Shown: piece by piece, positions 47,117-55,419 of the stretch
Position numbering within the stretch: position 1 is the first letter of the stretch
Layout of the letters: the number at the start of each line of letters is the position of its first letter
Source: Betaproteobacteria bacterium HGW-Betaproteobacteria-8
GTDB lineage: Bacteria > Pseudomonadota > Gammaproteobacteria > Burkholderiales > Methylophilaceae
Direction of reading: 5' to 3'
NCBI GenBank assembly: GCA_002842135.1
Contig: PHCD01000001.1
Span: 1 to 55,419, forward strand
Length of the DNA: 55,419 nt
The notes under the pieces: generated by a model
The model's database searches: none
The model's input: only the letters and a program-made list of their open reading frames with translations
Told to the model about the DNA's origin: nothing
Made by a program: the position numbers and the translations under genes

Positions 47117-47938
47117 ATGAAAAACTCACCACTCATTGCCCTCTCACTTATTACCGTGCTCATGTCGGGTTGCGCCACCACAACCAGCCCCAGCGCTTCC
47201 GGTGTCGAACGCAAGCAGTTCATGATGCTCTCAGAATCGCAAGTCGTCAGCATGTCGACAGAAAGTTACCTGGCAACACTGCAGGAAGCCAGCAAGAAAA
47301 AAACCCTCAACACTAACACCACACAACTTGCACGTGTGCGCAACATCTCGCAAAAACTCATCCAGCAGACCATGCACTTCCGCAAGGATGCCCTGAACTG
47401 GAAGTGGGAAGTGAATGTAGAGAAAAATGACCAGGTCAATGCCTATTGCATGCCTGGCGGCAAGATCATGGTGTATACCGGCCTCATGGATAAACTGAAA
47501 GTGACGGACGACGAACTCGCTGCTGTTATTGGCCACGAGATCGCACACGCTCTGCGCGAACATGGGCGTGAACGCATGTCGATCGCCTACGCGCAGCAGG
47601 CCGGACTGCTCGGACTCGCCGTGCTGGCCGGCACGTCGAAAAACCAGAACGCAGCAGCTGTTGGTGTGCAGGCAGCTGCGCTCGGTACCACGCTATTCTT
47701 CGCCCTGCCAAACAGCCGTGAACAGGAACGGGAAGCCGACCGCATCGGCCTGGAGCTCTCCGCACGCGCCGGCTACAACCCCAATGCTGCCGTCACATTG
47801 TGGCAAAAAATGGGGCAACAGAGCAGCAGCGCGCCTCCTGAGTTCCTCAGCACCCACCCATCCAATCAGGCCCGTATCAATGAACTGAAGGGCATGATTC
47901 CGGCTGTGATGCCGCTATATCAGGCAAGCAAGAAATAA
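47117..47938 (+). CDS. M48-family metalloprotease lipoprotein
   Basis: 273 residues from ATG 47117, which follows GGGAG and gives a clean lipoprotein signal (MKNSPLIALSLITVLMSGC). An ATG at 47096 would add seven residues. Zinc motif HEIAHALREH near residue 140, third ligand Glu in NSREQEREADRIGLELSARAGYNP, and substrate loop YCMPGGKIMVYTGLMDKL. Resembles LoiP/YggG-type periplasmic proteases involved in envelope quality control. Monocistronic on the + strand by context. Confidence 0.93.
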   Translation: MKNSPLIALSLITVLMSGCATTTSPSASGVERKQFMMLSESQVVSMSTESYLATLQEASKKKTLNTNTTQLARVRNISQKLIQQTMHFRKDALNWKWEVNVEKNDQVNAYCMPGGKIMVYTGLMDKLKVTDDELAAVIGHEIAHALREHGRERMSIAYAQQAGLLGLAVLAGTSKNQNAAAVGVQAAALGTTLFFALPNSREQEREADRIGLELSARAGYNPNAAVTLWQKMGQQSSSAPPEFLSTHPSNQARINELKGMIPAVMPLYQASKK

Positions 47939-48148
47939 CGCCGCCTTGTTCAAGCCCAGCAAGATGCAGGTAACAAATCTGCCAGTTCGTCTTTTCGCTT
48001 ACCCTGAGACGCGAGGCCCAGTTCAAGCCATTGATTATTTTTTGTTTTAATCGCGCACTCTTAATTGCTGCAACGGCTTTGTTTCGACCAGGGCGAACTT
48101 TCCTAGTAAAATATCGGTTTTACTATTGTCATCATTTGAGAAAGCATC

Positions 48149-48976
48149 ATGAGCGATTTGCAAAGCACCATCGAAGCGGCATTTGAAAACCGCGCCAACA
48201 TCACCCCTGCCAATGTTGAACCGAAAGTTAAAGATGCAGTGTTCACAGTGCTTGAGCAGCTAAATAACGGTATATTGCGTGTCGCCAGCCGCAAAGGCGA
48301 CAGCCAGGAGTGGGAAACCCACCAGTGGATCAAGAAGGCAGTACTGTTATCTTTCCGTCTGGAAGACAATGTCCTGATGGATGATGGCGTCACCAAATAT
48401 TTCGACAAGGTGCCGCCCAAGTTTGCAGACTATAGCGAAGCCGACTTCAAGGCTGGTGGCTTCCGTGTAGTACCAAATGCCATCGTGCGCCGCGGCTCGT
48501 TCATCGGCAAGAATGCAGTCCTGATGCCTTCTTACGTCAACATTGGCGCTTATGTTGATGAAAACACCATGGTCGACACTTGGGCCACCGTAGGCTCATG
48601 CGCACAGATCGGCAAGAACGTTCACCTTTCAGGTGGCGTCGGTATTGGCGGCGTGCTGGAACCGGTACAGGCAGGCCCGACCATCATCGGTGATAACTGC
48701 TTTATCGGCGCACGCTCGGAAGTGGTCGAGGGTGTCGTAGTTGAAGATAACTGCGTGATTTCCATGGGTGTTTACATTGGCCAATCCACCAAAATCTACG
48801 ACCGCGAAACTGGCGAGGTTTTCTATGGCCGCGTCCCAGCGGGTTCCGTTGTCGTCAGTGGCAACCTGCCATCAAAGGACGGCAGCTACAGCCTCTATTG
48901 TGCAGTCATCGTCAAAAAAGTCGATGCAAAAACCTTGGGCAAAGTCGGCATCAACGAGTTACTACGCGGCATCTAA
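48149..48976 (+). CDS. dapD: 2,3,4,5-tetrahydropyridine-2,6-dicarboxylate N-succinyltransferase
   Basis: Succinylase branch of diaminopimelate/lysine synthesis. 275 residues, usual length. The C-terminal half is a left-handed beta helix of hexapeptide repeats ([46 protein letters not shown]). Conserved [14 protein letters not shown] and [18 protein letters not shown]. dapE, which acts two steps later, lies 2.1 kb downstream, separated by a GGDEF/EAL gene and an ArsC-like gene. Confidence 0.98.
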   Translation: MSDLQSTIEAAFENRANITPANVEPKVKDAVFTVLEQLNNGILRVASRKGDSQEWETHQWIKKAVLLSFRLEDNVLMDDGVTKYFDKVPPKFADYSEADFKAGGFRVVPNAIVRRGSFIGKNAVLMPSYVNIGAYVDENTMVDTWATVGSCAQIGKNVHLSGGVGIGGVLEPVQAGPTIIGDNCFIGARSEVVEGVVVEDNCVISMGVYIGQSTKIYDRETGEVFYGRVPAGSVVVSGNLPSKDGSYSLYCAVIVKKVDAKTLGKVGINELLRGI

Positions 48977-49014
48977 GTAATCGTCGATAATTCGACAGCC
49001 CCGTTACAAGTCCA

Positions 49015-49040
49015 ACAACACCCGCCCAGGCGGGTGTTGT
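49015..49040 (+). terminator. Hairpin terminator after dapD
   Basis: ACAACACCCGCC / GGCGGGTGTTGT, perfect 12-bp stem around CA, 38 bases after the dapD stop. The following CATTTCC is a weak U-tract, so it may be partly leaky. Confidence 0.7.
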
Positions 49041-49153
49041 CATTTCCAGCACCAGGAAACCCAGATTTAACTATATCTCATTGTATTTAAATGAAATTAT
49101 TGCAATAAACACAACGAACCGCGTAGTGGTACAGAAGTTGCGGCTTAAGAGCC

Positions 49154-49189
49154 ATGAAACACCTGAACAAGGAGCGGCTCGATTCATGA
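49154..49189 (+). CDS. Possible 11-residue upstream peptide overlapping the GGDEF start
   Basis: ATG at 49154 opens MKHLNKERLDS, whose TGA overlaps the ATG at 49186 as ATGA. The AAGGAG that would serve the GGDEF gene lies inside it. Such overlaps allow translational coupling. Very short and unsupported by homology. Confidence 0.25.
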   Translation: MKHLNKERLDS

Positions 49190-50643
49190 TCGCCAACTTC
49201 AACACCCTCATCGTCTGGCTCGCCATGCCGGCCATTATCGTACTCGCGGTATGGGCAGGCTATAGCTACAAGAAACGTAGCATATCTGTCTATGGGCACC
49301 CGAATGGCAATCAGCATTCACTGGAGGATCTGGGTGGTGATTTGAATCGCATTGCGACAACCGATGCCCTGACTCAATTACCTAACCGCAACGCTTTCAG
49401 ACAACATCTGGAAGCCGGCATCCGCCGCTGCAAAAGACTCAACAACACGCTGGCCGTGGCATTCATAGATCTCGACGATTTCAAGCCGATCAACGACGAT
49501 TTCGGGCATCACGTGGGAGATGAGGTTCTGCAAATGGTCGCCAAACGTTTGAATGCAGCAGTGCGCCACTGTGACTTGGTAGGTCGCATCGGCGGCGATG
49601 AATTTCTCGCCCTGATTGAAGACATCAAATCCAATCAGGATATCGTCACCATTGTCGAACGCATCATTGATTCCCTGCGCGAGCCCTTCTACGTCAACCA
49701 TCATGAACTGCGTGTATCGGCCTCAGTAGGTATCGCAATATACCCGCGCGACGGCAAAATCGATCGACTACTGATAGCCGCCGATTCTGCGATGTACCAT
49801 GCCAAGAGCGCAGGCAAGAACCAGTTCCGCTTTTATGATGCAGAGATGGATCTTGCTTCGGACCGCCTGCTTGAAGTGCAAAGAGATTTGAAAGTTGCGC
49901 TGGAACGAAACGAGTTCGAGCTTTATTACCAGCCAAAGGTCGACAGCAAAACCTACTCACTTGCTGGTGTAGAAGCCTTGCTGCGCTGGCAACACCCGAC
50001 AAAGGGCTGGATTACGCCCAGCATCTTCATCCCGGCAGCAGAGCGTTTTGGCCTGATGAACCAGATCAGCCATTGGGTGGTTGAAGAAAGCTGCAGGACA
50101 CTGCATCGCATGCGCAGCATGGGAATCCATCTGCAGATTTCAATCAACCTTTCAGCCCAGCAATTTCGTAATCCGGACATGGTGACTAATGTGCTGGAAG
50201 TACTTAAACGTTTTGACCTGCCCAATTCCTGCCTGATGTTTGAAGTACATGAAGCTAATGGCCTGGTGAATCAGGAGCCTTTCCATGCACGCCTCGAGGA
50301 ATTCAGTGAAGCCGGCATCGATGTCGCCATGGATGGGTTTGGCACAGGCAGTTCGACCATTGCCGGCTTGCAAAAGCTTAAAGTGAATCAGCTCAAGCTG
50401 GATCCATCCATCACCAACAACCTGATTACCGATAAAAAATCCTATGAGATTACAGATGCCCTGATCCGTTTCGCCCATGCCCTGGATCTCTCAGTAATCG
50501 CACAAGGAGTGGAAACTGAAGCACAGCGTCAGGCGCTGACCGACCTCGATTGCGACCAGTTACAGGGTTACCTCTTTGGTCGACCAGTCCCGGATGGAAG
50601 ACTACCGCAATTGGTCAGGCAGATTTCCGCAATGCAGAAATAG
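49186..50643 (+). CDS. GGDEF/EAL protein with degenerate EAL domain
   Basis: 485 residues from ATG 49186 (AAGGAG eleven bases upstream; the frame is open to an ATG at 49081). One N-terminal span, no recognised sensor domain. The GGDEF domain is intact: RIGGDEFLALIED, with RHCD five residues before it as inhibitory I-site, so it can probably make cyclic di-GMP. The EAL domain keeps the Glu of GVEALLRW, Asn of NLSAQQF and Lys of LKLD. It reads DGFGTG for DDFGTG, AQGVET for AEGVET and EVHE for ExTE, so hydrolysis is doubtful. Confidence 0.9.
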   Translation: MIANFNTLIVWLAMPAIIVLAVWAGYSYKKRSISVYGHPNGNQHSLEDLGGDLNRIATTDALTQLPNRNAFRQHLEAGIRRCKRLNNTLAVAFIDLDDFKPINDDFGHHVGDEVLQMVAKRLNAAVRHCDLVGRIGGDEFLALIEDIKSNQDIVTIVERIIDSLREPFYVNHHELRVSASVGIAIYPRDGKIDRLLIAADSAMYHAKSAGKNQFRFYDAEMDLASDRLLEVQRDLKVALERNEFELYYQPKVDSKTYSLAGVEALLRWQHPTKGWITPSIFIPAAERFGLMNQISHWVVEESCRTLHRMRSMGIHLQISINLSAQQFRNPDMVTNVLEVLKRFDLPNSCLMFEVHEANGLVNQEPFHARLEEFSEAGIDVAMDGFGTGSSTIAGLQKLKVNQLKLDPSITNNLITDKKSYEITDALIRFAHALDLSVIAQGVETEAQRQALTDLDCDQLQGYLFGRPVPDGRLPQLVRQISAMQK

Positions 50644-50753
50644 ACTGATCATTGACCGGCCTTACATTGGCCAGAGCTCAATTTACGCCCCTCAAGTATC
50701 TCGGCCCCGAGCTAGCTGTTAGAATGGCGTTTTGTTCCGCAATGCAAATACCA

Positions 50754-53153
<2,400 letters not shown>

Positions 53154-53237
53154 CAGCGATTACTCCTGATCCAGCTGCATTAGCTTAAATGGACTATTGC
53201 TGCGCTCACATTTTTGCAACATCCTGCTGTGCATCAT

Positions 53238-53259
53238 AAGCAAGGTTTAGGCCTTGCTT
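53238..53259 (+). terminator. Weak hairpin after prmB
   Basis: AAGCAAGG / CCTTGCTT with a TTTAGG loop and a very short T-run. It lies about 85 bases after the prmB stop and just before the next ORF; it may be a terminator or a leader structure. Confidence 0.4.
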
Positions 53260-53268
53260 TGATACATC

Positions 53269-54006
53269 ATGAAAGCAGGCAAGATGCCATCTGAGCTCAG
53301 GACTTTTATTCATCGCAGTTGGCTGTTTTTTGGCGTACTCGCTGCCCTCATCATCCTCGCCGTCAACGCCTTACCCGGCAGCGAGCTCATATTGTTCCAG
53401 GAAGATGGTGTGATAGAGAGCGCCACGGCCATAGCGGGCGCAGTCGCCGCCATCATCGGCTTTTATGCCATCCAGCAAACGGCCGCAAAAAACCGGGCGG
53501 CACTGGATCGCCTGGCAGTATGGACGATCCCGACATTGAGCACAATCTGCACACTGGATGAAATCAGCTGGGGAGCCCGCCTTTTTCATCTGCAAATGCC
53601 GCCGATGCAAGGCGGCGGAGAATTCGACGGTCTGCATGACATATTCGTGATATTGCAGAGATTCCTGGCAGACGCAGAGCCATCAACATGGCTTGCCGTC
53701 AGTGTTGCGGCAGCTCTACTTTTTGCGATGCTGGTTTACTGGCAACAGGCATTCGTCACAACCTGTCTCAAATACTCCGTCAATACGACCTTGGGTCGCC
53801 CGCTTGCCAGCGCTATCCTGCTTCTGGCATTCGCTACGCTGCTTGATTTCGGCCATGGCAGGATCATGTCCAGCCTGGAAGAATACGCAGAACTCTCGGC
53901 CACGCTCTTTCTACTGGCAGGGTCTTATTACAGTTTGAAAATGGCACACGCAGCTGCGCCTGCGAAGCAAGCTTGGGCGCGCAGGGATATGTTAAAGAAA
54001 TCCTGA
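53269..54006 (+). CDS. Multi-span membrane protein of unknown function
   Basis: 245 residues with about six hydrophobic spans (first at 16-35). The loop CTLDEISWGARLFHLQMP (about residues 102-120) resembles the EEISWGQR-like motif I recall from uncharacterised bacterial membrane proteins, and EDGVIESATAIAGAVAAIIGF is a second conserved-looking span. Met1 and Met6 are both possible starts; neither has a strong ribosome binding site. It converges with the DUF1275 gene. No function can be assigned. Confidence 0.75.
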   Translation: MKAGKMPSELRTFIHRSWLFFGVLAALIILAVNALPGSELILFQEDGVIESATAIAGAVAAIIGFYAIQQTAAKNRAALDRLAVWTIPTLSTICTLDEISWGARLFHLQMPPMQGGGEFDGLHDIFVILQRFLADAEPSTWLAVSVAAALLFAMLVYWQQAFVTTCLKYSVNTTLGRPLASAILLLAFATLLDFGHGRIMSSLEEYAELSATLFLLAGSYYSLKMAHAAAPAKQAWARRDMLKKS

Positions 54007-54029
54007 AGCTTTAATGCTAGCTGGCCGCG

Positions 54030-54737
54030 TTAACCGGGCTCAGACTTATGCTCCAGGCGATGCATGGGACAGAGTAACAAAATCATCAAAAGCAGGATTG
54101 GCAGCAACACAGACCAGTAGCCAAACTTGAGATAACCGCCCGCCGCAGACAACGCCCCCAGGAAGAACGCACTGACCGCAGGTGCCAATTGACGGAGCCT
54201 GGCCTTTGCCCGCACCTTGAGTTCTGCATTCTTGCTGTAAACGATATCAGTGATGTCGATAATCATATGGGTAACGTTACCGGTCATCACTGTGGTATGC
54301 ACGATGCCTGCCAGCGTCGTCCTGCCACCCGCGCTCTGAATCGCCATCGCCGCAGCTCCCAGCATGCCGGCAAAAATCGCGGCCAATTCCCTATCCGATT
54401 CCAGTGGCAAAGGTGCCATCAAGCCGGCCAGCATGAAGCCTGCCAGCAACAGGCCCTGTACCAGGAACAGTGTTTTCAGGGGGGATTTCTGCCGTGCTTC
54501 ATAATTCAGCACAATGACACGGGAAGCGGCAACACCCAACAGAAAGGAAGGGAATGCGAGCAACTTCAACAAACCACCCTGCATGGGATGAACCAGCATA
54601 GCGCCCATCAGGACGAAGTTGCCGGTGATGTGCGCAGTAAACAGGCCAAACAACGCGATAAAACCGAAGGTATCGACATAACCGCCAATAAAGGACAACA
54701 GCGCAATCATCAGAGTGGAATGTTTTGCGGTCTGCAT
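54030..54737 (-). CDS. YoaK/DUF1275 family membrane protein
   Basis: 235-residue inner-membrane protein with about six spans. It opens MIALLSFIGGYVDTFGFIALFGLFTAHITGNFVLMG, the DUF1275 hallmark with acidic GYxD and the TGN motif; later HTTVMTGNVTHMIIDI repeats the TGN pattern. Transport is suspected for the family but unproven. Preceded at 79 bases by rluB on the same strand. Confidence 0.9.
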   Translation of the reverse strand: MQTAKHSTLMIALLSFIGGYVDTFGFIALFGLFTAHITGNFVLMGAMLVHPMQGGLLKLLAFPSFLLGVAASRVIVLNYEARQKSPLKTLFLVQGLLLAGFMLAGLMAPLPLESDRELAAIFAGMLGAAAMAIQSAGGRTTLAGIVHTTVMTGNVTHMIIDITDIVYSKNAELKVRAKARLRQLAPAVSAFFLGALSAAGGYLKFGYWSVLLPILLLMILLLCPMHRLEHKSEPG

Positions 54738-54815
54738 GCCGGTAGCGTGTTCTAGTCGTGGTGCTTCAATGTGTGAAGCCTGATCTGCATGGCGGCTTAT
54801 CTCGGACGACGCAAG

Positions 54816-55419
54816 CTAGCCCCTGCCGCGATTGCGATCGCTGCGCTTCTGTTGCCTGGGAGGCGTCAAGTCGCTGCTCTGCCGTACTCTTCTGTTCGCG
54901 GCTGTTTTTTTCGCTGTCGTTGGCGCCCTGCTTCTATCGGGCTTTTCTAGCGCTTGCTCAGGCTGCTCACTGCGTTTCCGTGATGAGGTGGTCTGTGTAC
55001 GCGCACCTTCATGTGCAGTTGCCACATTACGCGCCTTCGGCGTAAAGGCCGTTGCGGCTTTTTCAATCTCGCGCTTGCTGCGCTGCTTGAGCGGCCCCTT
55101 GGGCGCTTCCAAGCCTGCCCATTCCAGCAGGCTGACGACTTCTTTCGGCTGCAAAGCCATCATCATGCCGCGCTTGAGACGAGGCGGCAGCGTGATCGGG
55201 CCGAATCGCACGCGCATCAAACGGCTGACCGGCAACTGGAACGCCTCGAACAATCGACGCACCTCGCGGTTGCGGCCTTCACGCAATATGACCTGATACC
55301 AGTGATTGGAACCCTCGCCACCCTGAGCACGGATATGATCGAAATTCGCCGGGCCGTCTTCCAGCTCGATGCCTTGCGTCAGTTGGGTGATCTGCTCATC
55401 GGTCAGTTCGCCGAAAATA
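54816..55419 (-). CDS. rluB: 23S rRNA pseudouridine(2605) synthase RluB (5' end outside window)
   Basis: Partial; about 200 C-terminal residues are present and the frame runs open off the right edge. The visible part starts FGELTDEQITQLTQGIELEDGPA and continues WYQVILREGRNREVRRLFEAF and SRLMRVRFGPITLPP, diagnostic of the RluB/RsuA family. The catalytic Asp lies outside the window. The last ~95 residues are a basic, Arg/Lys/Thr-rich, low-complexity tail, as in other betaproteobacterial RluB, and probably bind RNA. Confidence 0.92.
   Translation of the reverse strand, partial: IFGELTDEQITQLTQGIELEDGPANFDHIRAQGGEGSNHWYQVILREGRNREVRRLFEAFQLPVSRLMRVRFGPITLPPRLKRGMMMALQPKEVVSLLEWAGLEAPKGPLKQRSKREIEKAATAFTPKARNVATAHEGARTQTTSSRKRSEQPEQALEKPDRSRAPTTAKKTAANRRVRQSSDLTPPRQQKRSDRNRGRG

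Noticed and set aside
47939..48148. Gap between the M48 gene and dapD
   Set aside because: No convincing terminator, ORF or structured element; a TAAAAT near 48107 lacks a -35.
49081..49185. Upstream in-frame extension of the GGDEF/EAL protein
   Set aside because: No ribosome binding site before the ATG at 49081, the 35 residues precede the membrane span without a clear role, and the internal ATG has AAGGAG.

Overview
The window reads as a contiguous piece of chromosome from a betaproteobacterial methylotroph, most likely of the family Methylophilaceae. The evidence is a complete pqqABCDE cluster (cofactor for methanol dehydrogenase) beside gene orders typical of Betaproteobacteria: gyrA-serC-pheA-hisC-aroG, leuC-(entericidin)-leuD-leuB-asd-fimV, and truA-trpF-trpB-trpA-accD-folC-dedD-cvpA-purF-metZ. 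The species assignment is an inference from gene content. I see no rRNA, tRNA, CRISPR array, insertion sequence or phage gene. Coding density is high, and no gap between genes exceeds about 300 bases.

Layout. 1-2800: a 7Fe ferredoxin (+), then a methyltransferase and a Bcr/CflA exporter (-). 2800-6450: the pqq operon (-), with the 23-residue pqqA precursor and, just upstream of it, an unrecognised 14-codon ORF with its own ribosome binding site. 6450-13850: aromatic, serine and histidine biosynthesis and gyrA (-). 13850-14500: a small stress-type pair. 14530-25130: metZ, purF, cvpA, dedD, folC, accD, trpABF, truA and a CbiQ-like protein (-), followed by fimV to 27961. 28100-32560: asd and the leucine genes. 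32570-37230: YajQ, PpnP, Tas and a PhoPQ-like system with a PepSY protein. 37380-41530: arginine genes argG, argF, argD and a small PuuD-like membrane module. 41770-44500 (+): an orphan Rieske oxygenase, an EamA exporter and a lipoprotein. 44520-46870 (-): a NarX/NarL-like two-component pair. 47117-54006 (+): M48 protease, dapD, a GGDEF/EAL protein, an ArsC-fold protein, dapE, prmB and a membrane protein. 54030-55419 (-): a DUF1275 protein and the 3' part of rluB.

The genes are mainly biosynthetic: chorismate-derived amino acids, Trp, Leu, Met, Arg, Ser, His, the aspartate/diaminopimelate route, purines, fatty acids and folate, as expected of an organism building everything from C1 compounds. 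PQQ supplies the energy-generating side.

The most notable observation is an apparent SAM-II class riboswitch in the purF-metZ gap. A sigma70-like promoter (TTGACT, 18 bp, TAAGAT) lies directly after purF. It is followed by an aptamer carrying the UGAUUUGAGC and GCUAAAG hallmarks, enlarged by an inserted 8-bp hairpin, and then by an extended intrinsic terminator just before metZ. Other points are the 14-codon ORF upstream of pqqA, a 34-residue single-span membrane protein coupled to a short PuuD-like protein, and a GGDEF/EAL protein whose EAL domain has lost two metal ligands.
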